From positions 754,501 through 818,500 of the forward strand of contig JAQJVL010000178.1 in assembly GCA_035578905.1 (NCBI GenBank): a DNA stretch of 64,000 nucleotides. Direction: 5' to 3'. Both the position numbers and the translations under genes were made by a program. The stretch comes from Stictocephala bisonia. Its lineage: Eukaryota > Arthropoda > Insecta > Hemiptera > Membracidae. This document shows positions 12,751 to 24,399 of the stretch, piece by piece. Numbering within the stretch: position 1 is the first letter of the stretch; the number at the start of each line of letters is the position of its first letter. A model generated the notes under the pieces. It did no database searches. It was not told where the DNA came from and saw only the letters and a program-made list of their open reading frames with translations.

Positions 12751-13640
12751 GTTTTGTGTATAGATGTAAGATTTATCTTTGGGATATTCTGGTGTGCATT
12801 CTTCATATTGTACGTTTGGATATGGCTGTGTACAAATGTAACTAATTTAGAACAATTGATCGTAGTATGTAATCTATGTTGCAATGTTAGAAAAAATGTA
12901 TGAAATACAACCAGCAAAGTAAATTTCTTCCTGTCCCATCTAGTGGGTGTACGTATGAATTACACCGGTTTGATTGGACTCGACACCATGGACAAAGCAG
13001 TCAGAAGGAATGTTTCAAAAAGCTCTCTACTTCAGATAATGTAGTGTAGGTAGTGGTATATAATTTTTAAACAATCCTGAGGCAGTGGTGGCAATACTGG
13101 TTCAAATCTTCAATACATTTACAGAAATGATCAAGAACAGTTTTTGATGCGTCTGTCAGGCCCAGGAGCCTCAACGGCCACATCCAAAACATAAAGTATT
13201 ATAGCACCACTTTTAGGTACATAAACTTGTTCAGGATAGAATTTCCCTCAATTGTACTGCAATTCTGAGTTAATTCAAAGTTACATTAATTTACCGATTC
13301 TGAGGGATGTCATCCCCAGTAAATGTATTAATTCGTGTTGATTAAAGACCTCAGCAGTCTCGGTAATATATATAAGTTATGATACAAAATACATCTCACA
13401 TCAGCAAGAACTCTATAGCAAACAGTCACAAAATATATATCACATCAGCAAACAATCAAAGTAAATCTGCTTGACACAACGATTAAAAATGGTGTACATA
13501 TATTTTGTTATTTAATTTCAGTTAAAATACGTTAATTTTTCATAGCTTTATTTCGTTAAGAATCTAAATTTGATCTGTCATCCAAGGTGGATTAAAAAAG
13601 GCTTAACGTAGGGCGGGTATTCCTCAAGAAACTTAACAAT
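12751..13640. other. Putative 5' intronic DNA, nothing recognised
   Basis: No exon-like or repeat feature beyond short AT-rich stretches. Confidence 0.4.
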
Positions 13641-13800
13641 CTTTTTTCGTTTTTCAACTTCACTCACCAGTTCCATTACATGGGCCTGTACGTATATGCA
13701 TGAACTTTAACAAATAAGTGAAGTATTGTGGAGATTAACTCAAATGTAAAGTCGAACCTTGAATCTTACCATCCGCCGTCCGAAGCCTGAGCCACCATCA
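13641..13800 (-). mobile_element. tRNA-derived SINE, copy 1
   Basis: Read on the minus strand: GGTGGCTCAGGCTTC resembling a pol III A box, then CAAGGTTCGACTTTACA as a degenerate B box, a body with AAAGTTCATGCATAT, and an A-rich tail (plus-strand T-run at 13641-13651). It shares head, body and tail with the copies at 18118-18262 and 53915-54066. Confidence 0.75.
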
Positions 13801-14922
13801 GTTTGATGTTTGGTAGTCGAATCTGTGGGACAGGTGAAATTCATATCATATTCAATTGGTTTTATTGTATTTGAGATGGTAATAGAATCTTATCATATAT
13901 ATCGAGTCACTAGATGGCCTAATTGGTTGAAATGATAACAAACGTAGAAAAAGCAAAGAGCATTAAATAGTATGCGCGAATATGAACAGTAATCGAGTGA
14001 ACTTCACTGAAAATGGACGAAACCTTAAATGAACATGAAGGTATTCTAACTCTAACCTACTGTCAACATCTAGAATCTCGGTCTTAATAATTTATTACAC
14101 GTTTCTGTTATAGTCAGTATACATTTAACGAAACATCAAAATACCGAGCGCTTTCAATTAATTAATCGTTTATTCTGGTCGCAACTAGCTCTTGTAAATT
14201 TGTCCTATTTCAAGGGCGTCACAATTTTAATGACGCCGCTAATTCTGTGGAAGGTTCCAAGCCAGTGATGTCGCTGGAGGGTGGGGGGACTCTGGATTAC
14301 GGAAACAGTCAGTCGCTTTTCAGAATAGCTCCGGCTTCAGTCTCTTACTTTGTTTATCATCTCAAGTTGCAACATCATTTGGTTGCCAGTGGTCAGTCGT
14401 TTCGTTTTTTAGAGTTTTACACTGGATCGTAAATGTTGGAATAGTCGTGTTATTGAACTCGAGTGCGACTGCTATTGCATATCTTTACTATCCTGTTTAA
14501 ATTAATAATTATAGGCCTACTATATAACATTGTTATATATATATATGTACAAATTTCCTATATTAGTGTCGATTTAAGTCGTTTGTTTTGTTATCGCTAG
14601 TTAGATCTATTTCGTGCAATGTAGGATTTAATTAGTATAATGTGTAAACACTATACTAATTAAAAATCTATTAATTGAAGTAAGAATATGTACCAATAAA
14701 GATTATTTTATACAGTCAGTACTTTAGAATTTATAAATTATAGGGGTTTCATTGTATTAAACAATTTTTTTATGACCTATCAATATAAAATTAACTTAAA
14801 ATTGATACATTTTACATCTGAAGTAAATAATACGATAAATAACTTTTGAATTTCCGTCATTACCAATATATTCCTGAGTTAAATAGGAGTTAGCCTAATG
14901 TGGCAATGTGTTCTATTTATAG
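13801..14922. other. Possible tmod promoter and 5'UTR region
   Basis: 14205-14440 is more GC-balanced than its surroundings and holds several TCAGTC sequences (for example in ACAGTCAGTCGC and GGTCAGTCGTTTCG), which match the arthropod initiator core TCAGTY. A GGATCG lies about 30 bases after the last of these, near but not exactly at the usual downstream-element distance. This may be a transcription start for the 15005 start exon. It is suggestive only. The 61-codon frame here has no motif. Confidence 0.25.
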
Positions 14923-15004
14923 AGACGACATAGGCAAAGGTGCTCTGAATTTATACCTGAAAGCTAGTGGATTCAGAATTGTGAAAGAATAGTGGTGTGA
15001 CAAA

Positions 15005-15070
15005 ATGGGTACAGAAGAATTTATTCAAGAATGGGAGGAAACAACTACAAAGACAACCAGCGTGAAAAAG
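15005..15070 (+). CDS. tmod: Tropomodulin exon 1 (start exon)
   Basis: CAAAATG at 15001 is a near-ideal insect start context, and an in-frame TAG at 14990 shows that no earlier start can be used. The exon codes for MGTEEFIQEWEETTTKTTSV followed by two lysines and ends AAAAAG|GTTTGT in phase 0. It joins exon 2, whose first residues are again Thr/Ser/Lys-rich (TSSTTKTTT), giving the continuous low-complexity N-terminus typical of insect tropomodulins. A TTTATAG acceptor at 14922 suggests that a non-coding exon is spliced in upstream, making this exon 14923-15070. The following intron is 26.4 kb. Assignment to tmod is by phase and composition and is the least certain of the main exons. Confidence 0.6.
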
Positions 15071-18000
15071 GTTTGTAGAATGTATACAAAATGAATACTA
15101 ACAAAATGGTTTGATCATGGTATTTCACAATATATAATACAAATCGAACATTGTATGACTGTAAATAGTTTTATTTATTAACTATTCGGTTCTGATGGTG
15201 GAATTGATAGTTCGATTTATCTTAAAATTAATTTGACCTTATTCATGTTAAGACTTACAATGCTGTTAGACAACTGATCATCTATTTATAATGAATTTTT
15301 ATGTGGTTTGGTAAATATAAGATTAGAAAAATCTCAAATATATAAAGATATTATTATATGTATAATGAACCTCTACAATTATACAGCATAAATAATTTGA
15401 CGCACTTGTGGGCGATTAGAACTTGAGCCAAATTGAGTTAGTGATACATGTAGCGTTCCTTGGCCAAACATAAACTTATAAATATTATATTTTGGGTTGG
15501 TTTTAATATGATTGGGTACAACATTTATGATTTTTCTAAAAAGGCCATGATTAAAATGTATATATATAAAACATTTGGTTGGAGAGTTTCACTTTTAGCT
15601 GTTTTGTTTGACATTGATTTGGGATAGTCAAACTGCAATAGCATAACAAATATACGGGAATATGCATAATTAAAAGCATAAGAATATCGTTACTTACAAA
15701 AAATTAAGTCTTTTAAAGTAATAACAAGTCTGGATTTGGTACCTTTTTTTTTGAATAAATATTCAATAACAATCTTAAAGCCATAGAATATAAAATGTTG
15801 ATGATGATAAAACGCTCGAGACTTTGGTAATTATGTAAGAGAGGTTTAATGGCCTCAGGAAGTTGTCATGAACCCCGCCATTGACGGACACGGAGTTACA
15901 ACAAAATAGCATGTAATTATTGAAGGCAGATGCCTCGTCGCTTTGAATTGCGTACGCAATATGGTTTGATTGGTAAAGGTCAAAATTTTACTATCTCATA
16001 TATCTTAGTTAAATAAAAATACTCATGAATAAGACAAATAAATATGTGTATTACTTTTACAAAATTATCAACATCAGCTACCAAAAGACACCAACACGTT
16101 TAAAGATTAACGCATTAAATGTTTCACAAATCACAACCACGACTCGCGTGGATAACATGGTTGACGACTATAAATAAACGAATAGAGACAGGCGACTGGC
16201 AACGTCGGCGTAGTGAATACAAGGGAGCGTGTGCCTTGGAGGCTGACTCACTCTCGAGGTTCTGATGTTGCCAAACTTACAAATAAAATATCCTACCAAC
16301 ACATCAGTATAGTTCGTTATCATAAAGCAATGAAATAATATCCACAAGCTTGTAACAGTTTTCTTTTAACATTAATCATTACAAAACAATCAACTGTAAT
16401 AGTTTCATAAAATAAGAACTACTTATATAAAAATATCAGAAGAAATTAAAATACTATTGTGTAAACCACAATATTTACACTAAGTGAATTTTATAGTGGA
16501 AATTTACTATCAGTACTGTATTTGCAACCATTAAAACTACATCTTCATGATGTAAAATATATTTAAAATTCAAATAATTAAAGCCTTGTAATTATTAATT
16601 ACATTAATTTAATTAAAAGTATTGTAAGTTTGGATACATTCTACAAAACGGACAGGATGAATTAATTTCCCCCAAATAATAAAAATTTAGGGATTTAACT
16701 ATGTGGATTTAATTAAAAGCTTTAAACTCTGTGACTAGAGTATTTTTAATCTCTTACATACTTGTACGGTCGAAACTACTACTACTTCAACTGTATCAAT
16801 GTTAAAAGCTTGAACGCCACTACTAGCTTATTCCAGCATTGCCACAAAGTCGAACACGAGTATACCAGACTCCTCGGAAATGTCTTCTCCCAGTAGACTA
16901 ATAAGAGTTACAGATGTCTTGTTCAAAAATAGATCTATTAGAAATCCCTCCACCCATCGTTGCTCCCTTGACTTTTTAGGGTGGGAGGTTTAGCCTAATG
17001 TTTGGAGTAATCCTTGACATCCATTACAAGTTTAGATGTTTCCCAAAATTATGAAATATATATGGTGAACAAAAATATAAACACGGATTTTTCGTCAAAC
17101 CAACACTAATCTATAATCAACATTTTCTCTTCAACGTTATTTATCAATGGTGATCCTTTTTTATTTATAATAACTGACAGTAAAATGTGCTCGAGATGGG
17201 GGGCTAAAATGTCAAACATATTGGTTGCTGATCAAAGTTTACAAAAAATATTCGATGGACTATAATTCTTATTAACACTACATTAAATTTGCTATAGATA
17301 ATAATTCATAAAAAAAACACACTCCAATAACAGATATTTGTTCACCATACCTGTTATTGTATTGTATTGTTAAAGTATTTGTTCGCGTCATGAAATGTCT
17401 TTATTCAAGAAGCGATGGATTTTTTAGAACCTACAAATACTGGTTAACAAAACTTAGGAACTTGATTTGTCCTTCGATATGTAGACTACTAAAATGTAAC
17501 AAAATTTCGTGAAACACAAATTATTTTTCAAATATATACACCTTTATGAAAACTAATCTATTAATATACACATTTAAAAATCTGAATTTCTTTTGGATCA
17601 GCCTTTGGAAAATCGAAAAAGGTGGCTTTAAAAATTTTAAAGCGCATGCAGATTAGTACTTATTTAATCGTAGTTCACACCAACCAATGATTAAGAACAA
17701 CCATTTGACATATAAATTGTAAAACTAAAATAAAAATTGGTCGTTTACAATCATGCTATGAGGAAAACCGGGACAAGATGAGGACTTATACAAAATTATT
17801 TTTTTATAAATTAATGATTTACAAACTAGTAAGGTGAAAATAACTATTTTTAAAAAGACCTGAAATAACTATATTTTTTCTAATTAATGCAAATTTGTCA
17901 ACCTGCTCCATGCACGGGTCAAGATGATATGTATAGATAATGTAAATAAGTTGGGTCTAACAGAAGAACATTTAAGTAGGTTTAATCAATAAGAAATAAA

Positions 18001-18117
18001 GTAAGTAAATACTCATATAAAATCGAGTTTAAAGTGTATGTATGATAACTTTTCAAAATATTTCAACTATGGTTTCATGTATTCCTACATGTTAAAAATA
18101 AAACTAGAGCAGCTTTT
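15071..18117. other. tmod intron 1, 5' part, nothing recognised
   Basis: About 3 kb without supported genes or element ends. A GC-balanced patch at 16130-16265 has no open frame or splice structure I can defend. Confidence 0.5.
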
Positions 18118-18262
18118 TTTTCTTTTTTTTTTAACTTCACTCTTCAATTGACAAAGACCTACAGACATGTGCATGAACTTTATTAAACGAGTGACGGGAG
18201 ATTCGAACCTTGGAAATTACATTCCACAGTCAAAGCCTTAGCCACTGAGCCACCACGTGAGC
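18118..18262 (-). mobile_element. tRNA-derived SINE, copy 2
   Basis: Minus strand: GTGGTGGCTCAGTGGCTAAG is a clean A box (TGGCTCAGTGG, 18241-18252) and AAGGTTCGAATCTCC a clean B box (about 18199-18213). The body has AAAGTTCATGCACATGTCTG and ends in an A-rich tail seen as T-runs at 18114-18132. It is the best-preserved copy of the family shared with 13641-13800 and 53915-54066. Confidence 0.85.
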
Positions 18263-18454
18263 TGAGCATTGTATCCAGTCTTCTGCTGGCGCATCTTGGT
18301 AGATGTAATCACAACCTGGGCGTTTCATTTTACTGTTCTGCGATGTTGGATAGCATCGTAGAAGGCCTATCCTCTTCATTAAAGACCTAGTTCTACGTGC
18401 ATAGCATTTGCATCCCACCCCTGCCTGGTTGTAGTTTTTTTCGTACGGTACCAT
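18263..18454 (-). pseudogene. Possible transposase C-terminal zinc-finger fragment
   Basis: A 74-codon minus frame contains KMKRPGCDYIYQDAPAEDWIQCSA and then runs into the SINE head. The spacing Cys ... Glu-x-Trp-x-x-Cys resembles the C-terminal zinc ribbon carried by some insect pogo-type transposases (C-x-C ... W-x-x-C-x-x-C). The SINE at 18118-18262 would have interrupted it just after the second cysteine. The evidence is thin and the rest of the element was not found. Confidence 0.3.
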
Positions 18455-18587
18455 ATCTGTAAAGACAATTAATTCGTAAAAATACTTAAATAAAATAAAT
18501 TACGGTGTGTATAAAACCTCCAAGAAAAATCAATGTGTCTAGAATTGTGATATTTTGTTACTACAATGTAAAACATTTTGAGAAATG

Positions 18588-19190
18588 TCACACAATTGCG
18601 ATATTTTTGTGTTCTGTGTAAGAAAAATAATTAATGTGGTTTATATTTTCATTCTTTTCTGTGGAGACTTTCCAGATCTTAGGAAAAACACCTGGCATTA
18701 TGATGGAATTTACTATATGTGTCAAAGGGGAAGCGATTTCATAAGCAATATATTTAAGTATAACATTTGATATGCCAAGATAATCTTCACTTTTTGAATT
18801 ACTCAAACTATTTATAGTTTGCATTAAATTTTATGGTTTTACTGGTAAAAAAGTGAGGGGGGTTTTCACAAAAAGTTCACATACCATCTCCAAAACCAAC
18901 TGTTTACATTCAAGAGTGTACATTGTAAGCTGGGCTTAGCCCATATATCAACACCTTCTCCCCTCAAATGATACCTACATAAAGATGTCACACATTGAAA
19001 TTAATTCAGTGTGGAATTTAATGCTTAGTGAGATTTCATAAAGGGTTCAGTCTCACTAATGAGGTCTGGAGATTCCTTGACAATAAATAATTCAAATTTC
19101 TCAGTTTTATTCGACAGGCTCTGTATGTTTTGATGCATTAGCTTAAAGCTTAAGCAGTGTGTTTCCTTATCTTCCTTAAGATTGTTAGAT
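18588..19190 (-). pseudogene. LINE remnant: endonuclease start and RT start, large deletion
   Basis: On the minus strand, 19170-19030 reads KLMHQNIQSLSNKTEKFEL and ends with a piece like DLISETEPFMKSH, the first strand and helix of an apurinic-type LINE endonuclease. About 200 bp further on, 18824-18660 reads SKSEDYLGISNVILKYIA and PLTHIVNSIIMPGVFPKIWK, the segment that precedes the RT palm. Most of the endonuclease between them is missing, so this is an internally deleted copy. The wording resembles the LINE at 24400-25905. Confidence 0.75.
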
Positions 19191-20682
19191 ATTCCCCTAA
19201 GAAATGTTTGTTAAAAAACATTCGGGTTTTAGAACACTGGTTTGAAAGTACCTTATATTGTACTGGTGTGTGCAAGGTAGTTGAGGGGAATTCAATGATT
19301 CTAACATTTGAGAAGCTGAAGTAGGATCCTGAGACCTGTAAGAAGCACTATGATCAGGTGGGGTATTTAAGGTATTTAAAAAAAGTTTGGCAAGATGGTT
19401 TTTACCAATAAGTTGAGGTGAAAGGCATGTCTAGTAAACATGGAACGAGTCAGTAAATCTAAGGAAACATAAGCCACTTGTTTGTAACAAGAATATGAGT
19501 ACCATAGATCTTTGTTAACTTTTGAAATCGATGAGTTCATGGTAGGGCGGTCATATCAGTAAGGTAGGCCAACCAGAGGTACCCGGGGGCCTGACGTTCC
19601 ACATATAACAAAAGTATATAGCAAATGCATTTGATGTTATGTCAAATTTAACAAAGTTTTAAGAAATACATTCGTCATTACAACGCATCACAATACGTAT
19701 TATATAAATTCATTGTATGCATTAATCTATCAAAAAAGCCACATAGTGTTGTGGTACTCACAATTTGTGGGACCTAGTTGAAAAATTGAGGGGAAGCACT
19801 AAAATTAATAAAAATGTCCTTTACAAAAGTAAGGTACGGTATACTTAATGTTTAAATAAAAAGAGGCAATATATCATTGAGTTTAATGTAATTTTTATAA
19901 TAATATTTATGGCTTAACTCGTAAACTCTACTAATTGCCTTCTTTTACAAATCATCTTCCATACATTTTTACTCTCAGTATTATATCAACTGCAAATTTA
20001 TCGGAGTGTTTTGTGTAGTATTATAATTTTTTTGTAATTAAAAACCACTTTGGTGGCTAAGTAGTTTTATTATTTTTCGGATTCTAAAAGTTAACATAAT
20101 CAATACTATACATTGTGTACTATATAAACTTGTTATACAATTACAGGTTTTTTCCAACAACGGCTGACCTAGTTTGTACCGTCCAATTTACACTATTTAC
20201 AGTAATCTAGTAGGCTGTGGCAGTGAGCTAGTGTTTTGATTACTAAATACATTAATTGACCAATTACACTTTACACAAACCCAGTATAGGGCGTTTCGTC
20301 AAGGTATGCTTAGGCCTTCTTTAACATTTTGAGAATTTTACACATTTTTACAACAAGTAAGTGAAAGTTTGTTAGTATTCAAACCGAGGAATATCTAATT
20401 GTTGTACTTTAGTCCATATATCTTGTTCATTGAGAGTCAAGTGAAAGTTAATTCAAGTTTAGCAATAGTCCTACTTCTCAAGATCATTTGTTTTTAAAAT
20501 GTAAGGTGTCTTCTAATTTATGTATTAATTAAATTAGTAACATTAACATACATTTAATTTTGTGGCTATTATTGGACATACAATTTATCAATGAACATAT
20601 TCTCATATGTGTTCATTGGCTGTCAAAGTGCAGGATAAAACATGGGGAAAATAATCAGTGATAAAATATAGTGTAAGCCTAC
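19191..20682. other. tmod intron 1 DNA, nothing recognised
   Basis: AT-rich sequence without a supported exon or element border. Confidence 0.5.
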
Positions 20683-20832
20683 CATTAATAATCTTGAACC
20701 TGGAGGTATAACTCCTGCTGTCCTGAAATATTGTTATCATAGTGGTTTGGATATTACTGTCCATATCTGTACTGTACAATGATGCTTCATTGTTCAAGGA
20801 TAAGTTCCCATCCTCACTGAAGTAAGTTAAAG
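20683..20832 (-). CDS. Exon-like minus-strand segment of unknown gene
   Basis: A minus-strand open stretch is bounded by an acceptor-like ...TTTTAATATAG (AG at 20834-20833) and a donor GTAGGC (GT at 20682-20681). It codes for about 49 residues of balanced composition, including TYFSEDGNLSLNNEASLY and FQDSRSYTSRFKIING, unlike the hydrophobic junk frames around it. The open frame continues upstream through 20938 without a domain. I do not recognise the protein. If real, it is an exon of a gene nested in tmod intron 1 on the opposite strand. The polypyrimidine tract is weak and no partner exon was found, so chance or an unrecognised transposon remains likely. Confidence 0.25.
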
Positions 20833-21777
20833 CTATATTAAAATTAAGGGATGCCTTCAGCGTTACAAGCAAACAAACTATTGCTATATTATGATTGGTT
20901 GTTAAGATATTTAATCTAGGGATGCATTTAAATGTCACAAGCTACTAACCTAGGCTAGCATATTATTTCTATAATGTGAGTAAGCCTAGTTGCAAGAGTG
21001 TTCGAAAGGTAGGTTCTCGACTCCATTCATGTTTTAATCAAGTAAATAATGATGGAATATTGCCTTATCATTGTAAATATATGTATATAATTGTCTATAT
21101 AGGCTATACATGTATCTACAATTACCCTACTAACTATTCATTTTCCTCCAGTTCATCTTGGGTGTATTCAATAGATAAAACCAGGTTGGCTAGATGCATT
21201 ATTAAGCCATTTCATTTATAGTTAGCAACTCTAACCTTCGTATTAAATTGAATGAGTATCCAATAACAGATGGTTTATGGCAATGGTTTTATGCTTAGTC
21301 TATTTCCTTAACAGAAATTATGTTGTTAGATTTGCCTGAGCAATATCATATCCATTTTATCTTTCTTGTGGAGTCCCCTCTGGGTTCTTGCTACATACCC
21401 TTCTTGGTTGAATTCAACGTCTTAACCTTCCAGAGGTGACATCACGGCCTATTCCTCTGGGTGCCACATAATTTGTAAAAATATGATAGTTGTACTTATG
21501 TCAGCAGCGCCAACCCCCGTGTACTTAAGCCTCTTTCTAGTTACACGTTCCTGTGGCTTAATTCGGTTTATGGTTTTATTGTTTCAGTCTGCTAGCGTTT
21601 CCTGTAGTGGCACAGAGCACTAGGCCATGTGTCACCGATCTCGTTTGTAATCACGGACAATTACTCCATGTGTCACCATTTGTTTGTGGTTTTCCTCCAA
21701 GAGTTTTATGTTAGTGTTTTATGTAAATATTGTAATTAGTTGTTTTGTGTAACTGTGCTAAGCCCTTTTATGGTAGA
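20833..21777. other. tmod intron 1 DNA, nothing firmly recognised
   Basis: A more GC-balanced stretch at 21370-21680 (GTGTCACC occurs twice) looks repeat-like, but I could not assign a family or find its ends. Confidence 0.35.
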
Positions 21778-22671
21778 TTAACCCTTTTCCGTACTAACAT
21801 CCTGATATTAGGACGTGAGCCGAGCAGACGAGAAATACTAACGTCCCTATATCAGGACGTGGGCTTGGCGGTTGAGAAATACCAAAGTCCTGATATCGGG
21901 ACGCTCAGAATTTTTTTAATTTAATTTTTATTTTATATCAATACCAATCATATGTAATATGAAAATAATTACAAATAAACATAGATTACGAGTATATATA
22001 TTTATATTTCTACTTTGTTAACTTCTAATTTAGAAGGCGCTGACAAGTCAGCTGTTTGTTTTGTTTTGTTTCATACATTCACTCACTGGTATAGCATCAG
22101 TCAGTCATCTTTCATCTGTCTGTGCAGCATACTTGTTTTATAACGTTGTTTGGTTATAATATTTATTAGTCAGTTTAGTTACTACTTTCTTAAAAATAAA
22201 ACGTTCAAAATTGCCAGAAAGCGAGAATACAGTTTGTGCTTTATTAGATGAATAAAATCTAAGCGATGGATTGTTATCAGAAGATAGTAAAGACATTTCT
22301 GACTAAACCAATTTTTGGAAAAAATACCTTTAGACAGAGCAAAGAACAGCTCATTTTGTAGTGCAACTAACACAAAGATTGGAGGCAAACAAAAGAAATC
22401 AACATTCCATTGTAAAAAGTGTTTTAAGGTAGTCCATCCACTATGCCTCCCAAACCATAACTGCTAACTTTTTTATAAGTGTCTTAAAAATGTTAATTTT
22501 TGAAAAAAAAAACAGCAAACCTTTAGGATTGTGTACAGTTTTAGTTATAGTTCTTAGTGCAGTAACTCATTTTATGACTAGGGGCCAATATACCTCAGCA
22601 GTCCATTGGTTTAATGCAATGGTATTTCTCAGATAGAATTTGAATTTTTGGTCCAGTACCGAAAGAGTTAA
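21778..22671 (+). mobile_element. piggyBac-like deletion derivative with TTAA target sites
   Basis: TTAA at 21778-21781 is followed by CCCTTTTCCGTACTAAC. At the far end, CCAGTACCGAAAGAG precedes TTAA at 22668-22671, whose reverse complement reads CTCTTTCGGTACTGG. The ends match imperfectly, and both arms also contain GAGAAATAC. Inside, on the plus strand, is an N-terminal-like piece (LSDGLLSEDSKDISD, about 22260-22311). Further on is a Cys-rich piece (KNSSFCSATNTKIGG and STFHCKKCFKVVHPLCLPN, about 22340-22440) like the C-terminal zinc finger of piggyBac transposases. The catalytic core is absent, so it is a non-autonomous remnant of 886 bp. A TCCTGATATTAGGACG-type palindromic motif is repeated three times next to the left end. 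Confidence 0.7.
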
Positions 22672-22888
22672 GTCATATTTTCTAAATACAATAGATTCTG
22701 ATCAAGAAAGGAGGATAAATATACTAATGAACAGTGTCGAAAGAGAAGAAGCTAGATATGGAATGGGAACTGGTGATTGTCTGAGACTGCTGTTTCCAGA
22801 TGAATATGAAATTGAACAAAACACAGCTAGTGATGATGATGATGTGGATAACGGCTTCAGAATTTTTCAGGAAGTACGCCCAAGATAA
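22640..22888 (+). CDS. Short acidic open segment of unknown origin, exon-like
   Basis: The 82-codon plus frame crosses the right end of the piggyBac remnant. The part after the TTAA (22694-22888) looks coding: EREEARYGMGTGDCLRLLF and then FPDEYEIEQNTASDDDDVDN, ending at a TAA followed by AAATAAAC (polyadenylation-like). TTTTCTAAATACAATAG|AT gives a possible acceptor at 22693. It could be a terminal exon, a retrocopy, or part of another element into which the piggyBac inserted. I do not recognise the protein family. Confidence 0.3.
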   Translation: MNFWSSTERVKSYFLNTIDSDQERRINILMNSVEREEARYGMGTGDCLRLLFPDEYEIEQNTASDDDDVDNGFRIFQEVRPR

Positions 22889-24399
22889 AAAATAAACATA
22901 CATTTTTTTGTTATTTTATATTTTAGTTCCGTTTAAGCTTATAATAATTACATACAAAACATTTTATTAATATCAATTTATACATTCTGGAATTGTAACT
23001 TCAATAATATTTCAACAATGTAAATCTAATCAAATGTACAAATTAGATTTACAATTATGAACATCTAATTTGTACAATTATGTACTTTTAATCAAAACCT
23101 AAATATGTAATTTCTCATTTTGTATTTTTATTTGATGTTAAGTGTATTTGTAAATATATTTATGTTTATAGTTTGTAAATAAATATTTAAAAAATTATGG
23201 TGTATTCCATAACCTGGAGAAAAACTCCTTGTGTCAGTTTTTGTGTTTTCAAATCAGTGTCACCTCTGAAAGGTTAATAGTGGAATATCTGAATGAAAAC
23301 TCGGTATTTATGCACTTTCTAGACGCCTCGCCAGTCTTGACATTCTATCACCAGTGGGTAGAATCAGGCCTATATTTTATGAGAAAACACTTTATTCTCA
23401 TAAATAACATTATATAGGAAAAAAATTTAAAATTCTTAGTTTTTGAAATTGTTATTTTTCGATTTATCTCCGTTATTTTTCGTGATTTTTTCATCATTTT
23501 TTAAAATTTGATGTAGTTTTTTGTGCTGAAAATAATTTTAAAAAATATTTTGGTTTACGACAATTATTTCTCAATATATCGTGGTAAAACTACGTTTACG
23601 GCAAATCACCTATGGTGGCCATATACACAATGTTAATAGGAGCTATGACTAGCCACTAAAAACAAATTCTAATAGAAGGTCAGGCATCCGAATTGAAGCA
23701 AATTACGACAATTTCTGTAGGATTAGGAATGTCCCATAGACGATTTGGATAAGTTAAGTTATGTTTGGTTAGGTAAGTAAAGAGAATATTTTTCGGTCTG
23801 AAATATTAATTTTTGAAAAACCAACAATATAGTCGTGTTCAGCACAAAAAAAGTAAAATGAAAAATGTTGAAAAATTTCAGTTTTTGTAAAATTTGGTTT
23901 TTTCACTATCACATAAAACTAACTTAGTGTTTTCGGTTTTCCGCGGCTAAAATCAACCTCACCAAGAATTATAAACTCTTATTTTACCACTTTTTCAACA
24001 TGAAGTCATATTTTCAAAAGGCATGTTTGAAGTGCATAGTTACAGAAAACTCTTAATTGCCTGGTATTTTGTACCCTGATATAATAAATAAATTATAATG
24101 AACTTCTTTGAGAAGGTTAGCCACTTAGAATATGTACAGATCTGTTGAATGTATTTTTTCTCTATGATTAAACTTAATAAAATCAATGTATATTATTGAT
24201 AGATTAAACAGAGTTTAATAAATTTAACATTGCTATAATGTAGATCATTTCGTGTCTAAGCTTTGTGAAAATGATTGGGGTTTTTTTATATAGAATTACT
24301 TGTGCAGAAATGGTATTTAATTTATTTTTTAATATAGTGATTAAGTTATTTGACGGAACCTGTCCTATGGTAATAAAAAAGGTGGTTGGAAATTCGAAT
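22889..24399. other. tmod intron 1 DNA with weak inverted structure
   Basis: No gene. TTTTTTGTGCTGAAAATA near 23519 and TTCAGCACAAAAAAAGTA near 23839 are inverted relative to each other and flank about 300 bp. This could be an old MITE, but ends and a target duplication were not found. Confidence 0.3.

Noticed and set aside
14247..14432. 61-codon plus frame near the tmod start as a gene
   Set aside because: No motif and no splice structure. The region is better explained as promoter or untranslated sequence.
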